DNA of 40,798 nt, from contig JAQVCP010000022.1 in assembly GCA_028689735.1 (NCBI GenBank), positions 1 through 40,798 of the forward strand, written 5' to 3'. Made by a program: the position numbers and the translations under genes. The notes below the pieces were generated by a model. The model ran no database searches and was not told the origin of the DNA. It was given only the letters and a program-made list of their open reading frames with translations. This document shows positions 32,101 to 40,634 of this stretch, in pieces; positions within the stretch are counted from its first letter, which is position 1; the number at the start of each line of letters is the position of its first letter. Source of the DNA: Hespellia sp. Lineage in GTDB: Bacteria; Bacillota; Clostridia; Lachnospirales; Lachnospiraceae.

Positions 32101-32664
32101 CTGGTTGACCGTCTGCTGCTCCGCGATTCCCGTATCCTGAAGCTCCAGAAAATAATTTCCTTTCCCGAAAATGTCTTGATAGCTAAGGGCTGCCTTCCGC
32201 GCTTCATCGTACATGCCTCTCGCCAGATACCGCTGTACCTCTCCCGCCAGACACGCACTGGTAGCAATGATTCCCTCGTGATACTCTGCCAGCACTTCCT
32301 TATCCACACGCGGTTTGTAATAATAGCCCTCCGTAAATCCCTTGGACACGATCTTCATAAGGTTGGCATAGCCGGTGTTATTCTCCGCCAGAAGCACCAG
32401 ATGGTAGTACCGATCTTCTCCGCCCGTAATCTCACGGTCGAACCGGGAATTCGGAGCCACATAGACCTCACACCCGATAATCGGCTTAATCCCCACAGCC
32501 TTCGCCGCACGGTAGAAATCAATGACTCCATACATCACGCCGTGGTCCGTAATCGCCGCGCTGTTCATCCCAAGCTCCTTCACCCTGGCAACGTATTCTT
32601 TTATCTTGTTCGAACCATCCAACAGACTGTACTCCGTGTGGACATGCAAATGTACAAAGCTCAT
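29188..32664 (-). CDS. dnaE: DNA polymerase III subunit alpha (DnaE)
   Basis: 1,158 aa, normal for DnaE-type polymerases. The N-terminal PHP domain starts SFVHLHVHTEYSLLDGSNKI and has AAITDHGVMYG. The polymerase core has GPGRGSAAGSIVSYCL (about residue 355) and the catalytic Asp pair in SMPDIDIDFCYERR (about 400). Then come a tandem helix-hairpin-helix region (LEDIIAGISLYRPGPMDFIP) and a C-terminal OB fold (around 990-1080). In Firmicutes with PolC, DnaE extends RNA primers on the lagging strand. The order Crh-dnaE-pfkA is conserved in this phylum. Confidence 0.98.
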   Translation of the reverse strand: MSFVHLHVHTEYSLLDGSNKIKEYVARVKELGMNSAAITDHGVMYGVIDFYRAAKAVGIKPIIGCEVYVAPNSRFDREITGGEDRYYHLVLLAENNTGYANLMKIVSKGFTEGYYYKPRVDKEVLAEYHEGIIATSACLAGEVQRYLARGMYDEARKAALSYQDIFGKGNYFLELQDTGIAEQQTVNQSLVRMSQELDIDLVATNDVHYTYKDDVKPHDILLCIQTGKKLADENRMRYEGGQYYVKSPEEMALLFPYATQALENTQRIADRCNVEIEFGVTKLPQYDVPDGLTSLQYLTKLCYEGLDRRYGERAEELKERLQYELDTITHMGYVDYFLIVWDFINYAKKTGIAVGPGRGSAAGSIVSYCLEITNIDPIKYQLLFERFLNPERVSMPDIDIDFCYERRQEVIDYVVRKYGKDRVVQIVTFGTLAAKGVIRDVGRVMDLPYAFVDSIAKMVPQELNMTIDKALQMNPEMRKLYEDNEQVKYLIDMSKRLEGLPRHTSMHAAGVVISSKAVDEFVPLSRASDGSITTQFTMTTLEELGLLKMDFLGLRTLTVIQDAVALADRKREMPLIMEEIDYNDKKVLNLIGSGKTDGVFQLESAGMKSFMKELRPGNLEDIIAGISLYRPGPMDFIPQYIKGKNNPDSIVYDCPQLEPILSPTYGCIVYQEQVMQIVQELAGYTLGRSDLLRRAMSKKKGDVMQKERQNFVYGNAESNVPGCIANGIDEKIANKIYDEMIDFAKYAFNKSHAAAYAIVSYQTAYLKCYYPVEFMAALMTSVIDNPPKVSAYIYACRQMGIRILPPDVNEGEANFSVDNGNIRYGLTAIKNVGRPIIAALVEDREEFGKFKNLEDFIERLSIKDVLNKRCIENFIKAGALDSLSGTRKQFMSIYLQIVDHVNQEKKYAMTGQMTLFDMVDEEQKKEFEIRMPDVGEYQKETMLAFEKEVLGIYVSGHPLEEYEGKWKKSISKTTLDFQLDDETNHAKVRDGAREIIGGMIVEKTIKHTKTNQMMAFLTIEDLLGTVEVIVFPRDFEKNRAYLEEDSKVFIKGRVAEEEDKPSKLICESVIPFEQTKKELWIQFQSKADFLEHEQIVYGYIADSDGDDEVIIYCQSEKAIKRLPKSRNIHIEPGVLSRLTNHFGEKRIKVVEKAIENVK

Positions 32665-32819
32665 GCTATCTCCTCTTTATCTCTCCTATTTGTATCGTTT
32701 TCTTTTCAATACACTTACCTATAGATTACCCCATCTAAATTCGAAAGTAAAGTAGATGTAGGGTTTGTTTATAAGGTTTTTATGGCTGGAGTTGGAGTGG
32801 AAAACAGCAGCTCTCCCCA

Positions 32820-32850
32820 CAAAAAAACAGGATGCCAACACGGCACCCTG
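32820..32850 (-). terminator. Rho-independent terminator after the Crh-like gene
   Basis: On the gene strand CAGGGTGCC pairs with GGCATCCTG (one G-T pair) around GTGTT, followed by TTTTTTT. It separates this gene from dnaE, which therefore has its own promoter. Confidence 0.87.
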
Positions 32851-32867
32851 CAGCTTTTTGCGGTTTC

Positions 32868-33104
32868 TTACTTTCCATTCATCATGAATGCGATTAATTT
32901 GTCGATATCTTCTTTTTCGTGAGCTACGATCTCAAGCTCCGGAATCTCTCCATTAGAGAAGATGTTCGCCATAGATACATACTGAGCAAGCTTAGATTTC
33001 AGGTTCAGTCTGTCTCCCTCTCCTGTTACTAATTCTACTCTGCCTTGACAGCTATCTACTACCTTAAAAAATGCATCAATATCACTAATATTCTGTACCT
33101 TCAT
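32868..33104 (-). CDS. Crh-like HPr homologue lacking the phosphorylatable histidine
   Basis: 78 aa. Residues 31-49 (DRLNLKSKLAQYVSMANIF) align with the regulatory-Ser region of HPr (NLKSIMGVMSLG), so a Ser46 equivalent (Ser37) is kept. The GLHARPA active-site loop with His15 is absent; that region reads AFFKVVDSCQGRVELV. Loss of His15 with retention of Ser46 is what defines Crh, which acts with CcpA in carbon catabolite control rather than sugar transport. The crh-dnaE-pfkA neighbourhood agrees. Regulation by HPr kinase is inferred. A ribosome site (AAGGAGAT) precedes the ATG. Confidence 0.8.
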   Translation of the reverse strand: MKVQNISDIDAFFKVVDSCQGRVELVTGEGDRLNLKSKLAQYVSMANIFSNGEIPELEIVAHEKEDIDKLIAFMMNGK

Positions 33105-33240
33105 CTTATATCTCCTTTCAATCTGTTAACCGGTTCGCTACATATTCCTCATTTACGCCCTTAATTATACATAGTTCCTAATGAAATGCAACCTGTTTCT
33201 TCTAAATCCCATCATTTTTGGGCAATATTACTAATGTATT

Positions 33241-34062
33241 TTACTTCAAATTGATGCCCTTGTCCGTAATTTCAATCTTTCCTTCTTTCAGAAGCCGGCC
33301 CACTGCGCGCTTGAAGGCGGCCTTACTCAAGCTGAATTCTCTCTTGATCTGCTCTGGTGACGCTTTGTCTGTAAAAGGAAGCTCTCCGTCATAGGACTCA
33401 ATCACCTTCAATACCAACGTTGCATCCTTGTCCATCTGCTCCGGAATCTTTTCACGGACGCTCAGATCCAACTTGCCGTCTTCTTTGACTGCTGCCACTC
33501 TCGCCTCAATCACCGTTCCCACTGTCAGGGTGCCATACGCCTCTTTCTTTGGAATCAGTGCGGAGTATTTGTTATCTACCGCAACATAGGCTCCGTACTC
33601 ATCGCTCTTTTCGTAAATAAATCCGCTGACCTTGTCATCCTTCTGATATGGGGAATCATTTTCCAGCAGATGGTACACTTTCATGGTTGCACAGAGACGT
33701 TCACTCTTGTCAATATACAAAGAAACAAGACATTCATCTCCGACTTGTACCTTCACGGTCTGCTCTTTAAATGGAAGCAGCAGGTCCTTCTCCAATCCCC
33801 AGTCCAGGAATGCCCCCACTTTCGCCGTATCCACTACCTTTAACACCGCAAGGGAGCCAAGGCTGATTTTTGGCTCCTGTGTAGTTGCAATCAAACGGTC
33901 ATCGGAATCCTTGTACAAAAACACCTCCACAGGATCTCCCGGTTCGATATCCGCCGGAACCTGTTTCTTCGGCAGAAGCACACGCTCCTCATCCGTTCCC
34001 AGGTACACCCCGAAGTCCACAGTCTTCACCACTGTCAGTACTTGCTTTTCTCCTAATTTCAT
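33241..34062 (-). CDS. CvfB-like S1-domain RNA-binding protein
   Basis: 273 aa. Three S1/OB-type domains occur in order: residues 1-60 (TVVKTVDFGVYLGTDEERVL), 65-135 (VLKVVDTAKVGAFLDWGLEK) and 140-205 (KVSGFIYEKSDEYGAYVAVD). A C-terminal winged helix follows (FSLSKAAFKRAVGRLLKEGK, then IEITDKG). This is the CvfB layout known from S. aureus, where it influences virulence-gene mRNA. A role in RNA turnover or translation is likely; its targets here are unknown. GGAG lies before the ATG. Confidence 0.9.
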   Translation of the reverse strand: MKLGEKQVLTVVKTVDFGVYLGTDEERVLLPKKQVPADIEPGDPVEVFLYKDSDDRLIATTQEPKISLGSLAVLKVVDTAKVGAFLDWGLEKDLLLPFKEQTVKVQVGDECLVSLYIDKSERLCATMKVYHLLENDSPYQKDDKVSGFIYEKSDEYGAYVAVDNKYSALIPKKEAYGTLTVGTVIEARVAAVKEDGKLDLSVREKIPEQMDKDATLVLKVIESYDGELPFTDKASPEQIKREFSLSKAAFKRAVGRLLKEGKIEITDKGINLK

Positions 34063-34145
34063 TCATTTCTCCTTCCGTAATCGCTTTCGTTCTTTGTATT
34101 TTTTATTTTTTCGTTTTTCTTAAATTAGAAGCCTCTTTTGTATGG

Positions 34146-34853
34146 TTACGCCATAAGCTCCACAACTGCGTAAGCCGCACCCTCCTGACTGCATAATTCC
34201 ACCACCATCCGGTCTTCTTCTCTGGCGATTTTCGGACAGATGATATCTCCATAGACAGCGGCCTGCTTGTACTCTACCCGGACTTCCCGGATTTTCGGTA
34301 CATCGCCGAGGATTTCCAGCGCCATCTGTACATACTGGCTGTTATTAACATGGTCATTTGTATCGATATGATACTTACGGACCGCAAACGGCTCTGCCGT
34401 CTCTGTCTCTTTTGGGAGCTTGATTTTTCTTCCTTTGTACTCCATCTTGAGCTTCGGTTCACTTCCATAGAGTGCAATTTCCTGCTGATCAGGTTTGCAT
34501 GGACGCCCGTTTTCAGTATCCAGGTAAAACCATGCCGAATTTGCATATGCAAGATATTCCCCTGCGGAATCTTTCAGGAAAAAATTACGCATCCCGAACA
34601 GTCCCTTGAACTCATGGGCGAATGTTCCTACTGTGATCCGCTCGCCCATCTTCGGCATCCTGACAAATTCTATCTGCCAGGAGTTCAAAAGCCACGCCCG
34701 GTGTTTTTCCTTCAAAAGCTCCAGTCCCACACCCAGATCTTCCGACTGAAAGGTGCTGCAGTCCTGAAAATAATTAATCAGACTGGGAATTGTCATCGTT
34801 CCTGTATGGTCAATCTCACTGTATCTCACTCGTCCGTCAAATGTATACTTCAT
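34146..34853 (-). CDS. Acyl-ACP thioesterase
   Basis: 235 aa, two hotdog folds (about residues 1-130 and 145-235). It begins MKYTFDGRVRYSEIDHTGTM. The active-site stretch is KYHIDTNDHVNNSQYVQMAL, with the Asp/Asn-His pattern of FatA/FatB-type enzymes. It releases free fatty acids from acyl-ACP and so sets chain length or recycles ACP. It is 8 bp downstream of the cation-efflux gene on the same strand and probably cotranscribed with it. Confidence 0.92.
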   Translation of the reverse strand: MKYTFDGRVRYSEIDHTGTMTIPSLINYFQDCSTFQSEDLGVGLELLKEKHRAWLLNSWQIEFVRMPKMGERITVGTFAHEFKGLFGMRNFFLKDSAGEYLAYANSAWFYLDTENGRPCKPDQQEIALYGSEPKLKMEYKGRKIKLPKETETAEPFAVRKYHIDTNDHVNNSQYVQMALEILGDVPKIREVRVEYKQAAVYGDIICPKIAREEDRMVVELCSQEGAAYAVVELMA

Positions 34854-34861
34854 GTCTGTCT

Positions 34862-36049
34862 CTACTCCTCTTTTGCCTCACCGATATAGCTATGCTCTAC
34901 TGTAATCACACATTCATACCGCTGATCTGCCTCTTTTAATTTCTGCTTGAGCAGCGCTATTACCTCTCTGGCCTGTTCTTTATCATAATCGCGCGGAACT
35001 ACCATGTCAAATATAATATTTATTTGTTGGATTCCCTCCACTATTCTAAGGTCATGCACGCTGACTCCATGTTCCAGATTATCTGCAATCGCTTCAACCT
35101 GCTTCCGGATAGCAAGTATCTGTTCGTCCTTCGTCTCAATAGGATCCATATGTATAACCAGAAAAATCCCCAACTCCTGCATGGCATCACGCTCAATACG
35201 GTCAATAATCTCATGAGAGACCTCCACGCTGACATCGTTCGGCACCTCTGCATGGATGGATGCCATTTTCTTCGTTGGTCCATAGCTGTGGATAATCAAG
35301 TCATGGCTTCCAACGATTCCGTCATATTTCTCCACATAATCAGAAATGCGTTCGTACTCCTCGGGCTCGATTGCCTCGCCAATCAACGGTTCCAGCGTAT
35401 CCTTTGCAATGCTCACTCCCGCCCACATAACAACAAGCGCTACACAGGCACCGACCCAGCCATCGATATTCCAGCCTGTAATCCGGAAAAATATCAGTGA
35501 TAAAATGGTTGCCGCTGTAGTAATCACATCTCCCATCGAGTCTGTGAAGACTGCCATCATCACTTTCGAATCAATCCGTTCCCCCAGCCTCCGGTTAAAC
35601 AGTCCCAGCCAAAGTTTCACTACAATGGATAAAAGCAGGATTACCACCGAAGCCAGCTGAAAATGCAGTGCCTCCGGAGTCCGAATTTTTCCGATAGATG
35701 TTTTCAAAAAACTGAATCCGACCTGGATAACCAGAAACGCTACCACTAATGCTGATATGTACTCCATCCGGCCATGCCCGAAAGGATGGTCCTCATCGGC
35801 AGGCTTGCTCGCCATCTTCACGCCCACAAAGCTGATAATCGAGGAGCCTGCATCGGACAGGTTGTTAAATGCATCCGCCATAACTGAAATACTGCCGAGC
35901 GCAATTCCTACTGACAGCTTCGCCAGAAAAAGCAGTATATTGCAAAAGATGCCTACCATACTTGCCAACACCCCATAAGCCGTACGGACAGACACCTTTT
36001 CCACATGTTCATAATTCTTTATAAATCGTTTTACCAAAAAATCCGTCAT
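34862..36049 (-). CDS. Cation diffusion facilitator (CDF) metal efflux protein
   Basis: 395 aa from the ATG at 36049 (MTDFLVKRFIKNYEHVEKVS), with AGGAG 7 nt upstream; the frame is open 18 codons further. Six membrane helices. Metal site A residues: DAFNNLSD in helix 2 and DSMGDV in helix 5, with the conserved DHPFGHGR loop. A C-terminal cytosolic metal-binding domain (about 215-300) is followed by an extra ~90 residues resembling a second such domain (VSVHDLRIVEGIQQINIIFD). It exports Zn2+, Mn2+ or similar in exchange for protons; metal unknown. Confidence 0.93.
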   Translation of the reverse strand: MTDFLVKRFIKNYEHVEKVSVRTAYGVLASMVGIFCNILLFLAKLSVGIALGSISVMADAFNNLSDAGSSIISFVGVKMASKPADEDHPFGHGRMEYISALVVAFLVIQVGFSFLKTSIGKIRTPEALHFQLASVVILLLSIVVKLWLGLFNRRLGERIDSKVMMAVFTDSMGDVITTAATILSLIFFRITGWNIDGWVGACVALVVMWAGVSIAKDTLEPLIGEAIEPEEYERISDYVEKYDGIVGSHDLIIHSYGPTKKMASIHAEVPNDVSVEVSHEIIDRIERDAMQELGIFLVIHMDPIETKDEQILAIRKQVEAIADNLEHGVSVHDLRIVEGIQQINIIFDMVVPRDYDKEQAREVIALLKQKLKEADQRYECVITVEHSYIGEAKEE

Positions 36050-36118
36050 TTCTATTCTCCTACGTAATTCCAAGGGGCCTTTGTAAGGAAAGCGGACACT
36101 CACAATTCACTTCACAAA

Positions 36119-36769
36119 CTACTGTTTATCAAGGACTTCCTTGAAATACCATTTTATTTTCATGTCAGAATCGGCTGTAACTTCCTTATATTCTTCTTCT
36201 GTAAGAACCTGCCGAAGTTCCTCCTTTCCCTCCTCCGGTACCACGGCGTTGACCGCGTCCACGAAGCAGAGATTCGGATAGAGCACACACCACCAGTTGT
36301 GTCCCTCGCCTGCACCGATTTCGATGCGAAGTGCCTCATAATTTCCTGCCGGAAATGTAACGTCTCCATAAGTCTTTTCCGGAAAATAGCACAGCGTGAC
36401 TGCGCCGCTTACCGGATAACCATAGCCTTCCCGCCGGATTACATTCCTGCTTGCATTCTCAATCTCATCCAAATGCAGACGAATCCAGTTCTTTGTCTGT
36501 TTGACATCATATCCCTCCGGCATTGTTTTCAGATAGGAAAGGACTTCTTCTTTCACTTTCATTTTCAGATTCTGATCTTCTTCGCTGTCACTGTTGGCAA
36601 GAATATGGAAGCGCAGCACTTCCCCTGCCAGATGTTCCTGTGCTTTCGCCTGAGCCTCCATGCCTGATTTCTGAAAAATCCATCCTGTCAGAAGTCCGGA
36701 AATTATGAGGGATAATGCGAAAATAATGATGGTCTCTTTTTGATATTTGAATTGATATTTGATTCTCAT
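36119..36769 (-). CDS. spoIIR: Stage II sporulation protein R
   Basis: 216 aa. The N-terminal signal/anchor is ETIIIFALSLIISGLLTGWI (residues 11-30). The body has VLRFHILANSDSEEDQNLKM, then YPVSGAVTLCYFPEKTYGDV and GHNWWCVLYPNLCFVDAV, the SpoIIR signature. It is made in the forespore and secreted to the intermembrane space, where it triggers SpoIIGA to process pro-sigma-E in the mother cell. GGAGG lies 9-10 nt before the ATG. Expression under sigma-F is known for the family; I did not identify the promoter. Confidence 0.96.
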   Translation of the reverse strand: MRIKYQFKYQKETIIIFALSLIISGLLTGWIFQKSGMEAQAKAQEHLAGEVLRFHILANSDSEEDQNLKMKVKEEVLSYLKTMPEGYDVKQTKNWIRLHLDEIENASRNVIRREGYGYPVSGAVTLCYFPEKTYGDVTFPAGNYEALRIEIGAGEGHNWWCVLYPNLCFVDAVNAVVPEEGKEELRQVLTEEEYKEVTADSDMKIKWYFKEVLDKQ

Positions 36770-36899
36770 TTATTATGTAACCTCCTGCTTTCTTTCTAAC
36801 AAGAGGTTTCCCAACATTACACAGATCTATTCTTTTTCTTTTCGGAAATCGGAGCAATGTGTCTTTGACAGCCTGCTGCTTCGAGTTCCTCCTGTATCG

Positions 36900-37571
36900 T
36901 TACTTTTTCCGTATGATTCCCATCACCGCTTCTACCTGATTGTCAATATGCTGGCATACCGTTTCTGACGCTTCCTTTTTCTGACCGGAACTGATCTGTT
37001 CAATAATGTCCTCGTGTTCAGAGAGCAGCTGTGGATGAAAGTCTTCCCGCTTCAGATATTCTACGCGGAACCGGTACATTTGCTCCCGCAGATTATTGAG
37101 CAGCTGAATCAGGCGCTGATTATCCGTTGCATTGTAAATAACATCATGAAATGCCACATCTGCCTCTGCGACCTTCGTAATATCCGCACTGCCCAGCGTT
37201 GCCTTAAAGTCCTTCGCTGCCTGCTTTAGATTTTCTATCTCTTCTTCTGTAATCTTGTCACATGCAAGCTGAACGGCAAGCTCCTCTAATGCCTTTCGCA
37301 CCTCCAGCACATCCCGCAGGCTCTTCTCTGTAATCTCTGCCACTTCAGCTCCCTTTCGCGGAATCATCAGAACCAGACCTTCCAGCTCCAGCTTACGGAT
37401 TGCCTCTCTGATCGGTGTGCGGCTCACTCCCAGCTTATTGGCAAGTTGAATCTCCATCAACCGTTCTCCCGGCTTTAGCTCTCCCCGCAGAATTGCCTGT
37501 CTTAAAGTGTTGAATACCACATCTCGCAGTGGCAGGTACTCATTCATTGTAACTTCAAACTTCGCATCCAT
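36900..37571 (-). CDS. GntR-family (FadR/FCD) transcriptional regulator
   Basis: 223 aa from the ATG at 37571 (MDAKFEVTMNEYLPLRDVVF), with GAGGAG 6-8 nt upstream. The winged HTH at residues 17-75 reads LKPGERLMEIQLANKLGVSR then TPIREAIRKLELEGLV. The FCD ligand domain follows (about 85-215), with metal/ligand residues in AEADVAFHDVIYNATDNQRL and LLSEHEDIIEQI. Effector unknown, probably an organic acid. It starts 1 bp after the ispE stop, so it is translated with the ispE transcript. Confidence 0.93.
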   Translation of the reverse strand: MDAKFEVTMNEYLPLRDVVFNTLRQAILRGELKPGERLMEIQLANKLGVSRTPIREAIRKLELEGLVLMIPRKGAEVAEITEKSLRDVLEVRKALEELAVQLACDKITEEEIENLKQAAKDFKATLGSADITKVAEADVAFHDVIYNATDNQRLIQLLNNLREQMYRFRVEYLKREDFHPQLLSEHEDIIEQISSGQKKEASETVCQHIDNQVEAVMGIIRKK

Positions 37572-37572
37572 C

Positions 37573-38448
37573 CTATTGTCTCCTCTTTCCGTGAACATTC
37601 GTCACATAGACCTGCCTGGCAAGTCTCGCCTCACGAATCTTTATCTGTGCCTGTTTTGCTTTGGCACGCTCCCTGAATATTCCAAATACAGTAGGACCGC
37701 TTCCGCTCATCATAGCATTCAGTGCTCCACACTCTTTCATGATATTCTTAATGTCTTCAATCACCGGATATTTATCGATGGTAACTAATTCCAGTACGTT
37801 CCCCATGGCTGCTGCAATCTGATCCAGGGAATTTTGCTCCAGGCCTTTTATGATTCCCTCAATATCCGGGTGTTCTGCAATCTCCTTCGCATCCAGCTCC
37901 TCATAGACCATCTGCGTTGACACACTAATCGGCGGCTTCGCAATCAGCACATAGCACTTCGGCATTGCCGGCAGCGGTGTAAGCTTCTCTCCGATTCCCT
38001 CTGCAAGCACAGTTCCACGCATGATGCAGTAAGGCACGTCAGCTCCAAGCTTCACGCCCCTCTCCATCAGTTCCTTCTGACTCAGTCCCAGGTGGAAAAT
38101 CTGGTTCATTCCATATAAGACTGCTGCCGCATTGGAACTTCCCCCTGCCAGTCCTGCCGCCACGGGAATAAACTTCTTAAGAGTAATTCTCACTCCCTCT
38201 TTCACCTGAAATTCGTCCATCAGCATCTTCGCCGCTTTGTAAGCAATATTCTTATCATCCGTTGGAAGAAAATAAAGATTGCTTATCAGTTCGATTCCGG
38301 GTTCTTCTTTCTTCTCCACAATCACATCATCGTACAAATAGATGGACTGCATCACCATCTTCACATCATGATATCCATCGTCCCTTATTCCCAGTACATC
38401 CAACCCTAGATTAATCTTCGCCAGAGCTTTTAAATCCATTCGTTCCAT
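37573..38448 (-). CDS. ispE: 4-diphosphocytidyl-2-C-methyl-D-erythritol kinase
   Basis: About 291 aa from the ATG at 38448; ATGs at 38457 and 38439 are also in frame, the first being too close to AGAGG. GHMP kinase: the substrate-binding start is LKALAKINLGLDVLGIRDDG, the ATP loop is PVAAGLAGGSSNAAAVLYGM and the C-terminal motif is LNAMMSGSGPTVFGIF. It phosphorylates CDP-ME in the MEP isoprenoid pathway. It forms an operon with the GntR gene immediately downstream. Confidence 0.97.
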   Translation of the reverse strand: MERMDLKALAKINLGLDVLGIRDDGYHDVKMVMQSIYLYDDVIVEKKEEPGIELISNLYFLPTDDKNIAYKAAKMLMDEFQVKEGVRITLKKFIPVAAGLAGGSSNAAAVLYGMNQIFHLGLSQKELMERGVKLGADVPYCIMRGTVLAEGIGEKLTPLPAMPKCYVLIAKPPISVSTQMVYEELDAKEIAEHPDIEGIIKGLEQNSLDQIAAAMGNVLELVTIDKYPVIEDIKNIMKECGALNAMMSGSGPTVFGIFRERAKAKQAQIKIREARLARQVYVTNVHGKRRQ

Positions 38449-38533
38449 ACTCGTCATTTCCTCTCAAGGTTTTTGTAGGCTTTCACTTTATGCCGCACCT
38501 TTTCTTTTCCTCTGAACATTGTATACATTATGA

Positions 38534-40093
38534 TTACAGTATACTCATATTTTCCTTAAAAATCAATAGTTTATCACCTGCTTTCAGCGTCTCATCGGGA
38601 AGTTCATTTACTGCCTGAATTCCTTCTACTGTTGTCATATACCGCTTCGCAAGATCCCACATTGTATCGCCGGATTTCACCATATAACCCACAATTCCCG
38701 GCTGCTTTTCCAGAAGCGCAGTATCCAGCGGCTTCATTTCCGCACTCAGGATGACCTGAGTCGGAACCGGGTTTCGAAGAAATGCATCAAAGCCCAGAAC
38801 TGCTTTCACCTCCGCCTGTTCATTTCCGGACAGGGTCACGCTCAGCTGTTCTAAATGCCAGGATAGCTCACAGATTGTATTTTCGCTGATTCCCCTGACC
38901 TCAATCAGATGACTAAACGGCACCATCCCGGACCAGGAAGCATATGGCATGGCATCATCCGCGCGGACATAAAGGATGCTTACATGGAGGATGCCCTCTA
39001 TATTAACGCCTTCCTCTGTGACCGTCTGCTGCTCGACCTGGATGGATGCGCTGCTGTGACAAATCTGCAGGATGTCTTTTGGAAGCTCCGGTAAGGCTAG
39101 CTGCTGGGCAATCTTGCATCTGGACTGGTTCTGAAGAAGCAGCTCCTCATAGACTGCCTCCCGGGTATCCAGACAGCACTGCTGCCTCAGGCTGTATGCA
39201 TCCTCTAAAAGTTCCAACTCCTCCTCTCCGTAAATACTGATGTGCAGCTTTAAGGTTCCTTCTATGCCCAGTGCACGCATTTCCCCATCACTGTCTAGAC
39301 GCGGCTCCACGTCCACATCCTCCAGACGGGACTGAACATGGTAGAACAGCTCTTCCGAGGCTCCACTGCAGTCAATGCGTCCCTCAAAAGGCACATTGCA
39401 CTCTGCCCAATCATCCTTTCCCTCCTCAGACTCATAGAGGATGAACACCAGTAATTCTCCGCTGATACGCAGTTCATCAGAAGCAAGCTTCGTCTCAATC
39501 TTCCTTGGCTTTACACTGGCCCAGAGAAGCCTCCCTATATTTTCCTTGGTCCCCGGAACTTCTATTTCTTCCTTAATCCGAAAGACATCACCTTTGTTCA
39601 TACGCATTTCCAAAAGATGGATCAGTTTGTTTTTTTTGTAGACAGGGGATTCATCCTCCATATCTGTAACCGTCTCTTCATCCCGAATTGCCTCCCTGGC
39701 AATCTCCGCCTCAATCATGGCACGAATGGCGATTTTTCTGGAATGAATCAGCGTTGCACTCATATCGATCCGCATTTCCTTCAGGTAAAATTCATCCTCT
39801 TTCGTCTCTTCCGCGTAAATCATCTCTTCTACCGGAATCAATCCTTCTAATACTTCAAGCTGTGGCTCACTCTCTGCCGTCGCATATAATATGTGAAAGT
39901 AAAATTTTCCGGTCAGACGAATATAATTCTCCACCAAACGCATATCTTCAATCTTCAGATATCCCTCGCTTTGTATGACGCTCTTCACATCCTCCTTTGC
40001 ATCCGGCACATTGTAATCCTCATCCAGATAAAACTGGTCCAGAATCCGCTTGCCGAGCTTGCTGCAGTGAATCTGCTGCCTTCTTAATTCCAT
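38534..40093 (-). CDS. sipL: SipL-like spore protein (DUF3794/SPOCS repeats + LysM)
   Basis: 519 aa from the ATG at 40093 (MELRRQQIHCSKLGKRILDQ), with AAGGAGG 7 nt upstream. Three DUF3794 (SPOCS) units occupy about residues 35-450 (first marked by YNVPDAKEDVKSVIQSEGYL; later ones contain PFEGRIDCSG and MVPFSHLIEV). A C-terminal LysM follows (GYMVKSGDTMWDLAKRYMTT, then VEGIQAVNEL). This is the layout of C. difficile SipL, whose LysM binds SpoIVA to assemble the spore coat. Mother-cell expression is expected. Confidence 0.88.
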   Translation of the reverse strand: MELRRQQIHCSKLGKRILDQFYLDEDYNVPDAKEDVKSVIQSEGYLKIEDMRLVENYIRLTGKFYFHILYATAESEPQLEVLEGLIPVEEMIYAEETKEDEFYLKEMRIDMSATLIHSRKIAIRAMIEAEIAREAIRDEETVTDMEDESPVYKKNKLIHLLEMRMNKGDVFRIKEEIEVPGTKENIGRLLWASVKPRKIETKLASDELRISGELLVFILYESEEGKDDWAECNVPFEGRIDCSGASEELFYHVQSRLEDVDVEPRLDSDGEMRALGIEGTLKLHISIYGEEELELLEDAYSLRQQCCLDTREAVYEELLLQNQSRCKIAQQLALPELPKDILQICHSSASIQVEQQTVTEEGVNIEGILHVSILYVRADDAMPYASWSGMVPFSHLIEVRGISENTICELSWHLEQLSVTLSGNEQAEVKAVLGFDAFLRNPVPTQVILSAEMKPLDTALLEKQPGIVGYMVKSGDTMWDLAKRYMTTVEGIQAVNELPDETLKAGDKLLIFKENMSIL

Positions 40094-40106
40094 CGTAACT
40101 GCCTCC

Positions 40107-40532
40107 TTATTCATCAAAAATAACATGTTTATCCAGATATTCCAGCTTCACCACGACATACGGAAATGTCGAAATCTCCTCCACACTCTCATCTCCCGGC
40201 GGCCCCAGAAGTTCTGTCCGTATGACGATGGCATTGGTTGTCTCATAAAGCTCCGTCACGGAAATGCTGTAGCCGCTGGTCAGCTGTGCTCCGTATCCCC
40301 TGGCTATGTAGAGATATCCCTGATCTGCGAATGTAATTTGAAATGGCTGCTGTTTCTTCTCTTCTACTGCGTCTGCAAGCTCTTCTGGCACCTCGCTTTC
40401 CTCTACGACCGTGAATTCCAGGTCCTTCAGTTTCTCGGTCCGATCCATTTTTTTTGCGCATCCTCCCAGCGCTCCTGAGAAAATCAGGACCATCAGTACG
40501 GCGGCTGTCAGGTTCCATATCTTTCTTACCAT
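40107..40532 (-). CDS. PrcB-like lipoprotein
   Basis: 141 aa. The signal peptide MVRKIWNLTAAVLMVLIFSG ends in the lipobox ALGGC, so it is lipid-anchored outside the membrane. The C-terminal part has ITFADQGYLYIARGYGAQLT then SGYSISVTELYETTNAIVIR and PYVVVKLE. This fits the PrcB C-terminal domain, named from a Treponema protease-complex subunit and common in sporulating Firmicutes. Partner protease unknown. It lies 13 bp upstream of sipL on the same strand and is probably cotranscribed. Confidence 0.8.
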   Translation of the reverse strand: MVRKIWNLTAAVLMVLIFSGALGGCAKKMDRTEKLKDLEFTVVEESEVPEELADAVEEKKQQPFQITFADQGYLYIARGYGAQLTSGYSISVTELYETTNAIVIRTELLGPPGDESVEEISTFPYVVVKLEYLDKHVIFDE

Positions 40533-40574
40533 GCATTTTCTCCATACATTCTCCTTAACATCTTATTATCTTTC

Positions 40575-40603
40575 TTGTCTTTTCATACCCACTAAAGTAT
40601 AAT
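40575..40603 (+). promoter_or_regulatory. Sigma-A-type promoter at the right edge
   Basis: TTGTCT (40575-40580) and TATAAT (40598-40603), 17-bp spacer, 31 bp upstream of the short ORF at 40635. The AAAGGAAG ribosome site follows. Confidence 0.65.
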
Positions 40604-40634
40604 AAAAGCAATAAAATGAAAGGAAGCGTTCGAC

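Noticed and set aside
31675-32724. 349-codon + strand ORF opposite dnaE
   Set aside because: It lies almost wholly antisense to the conserved dnaE coding sequence and shows no domain-like sequence; a shadow ORF.
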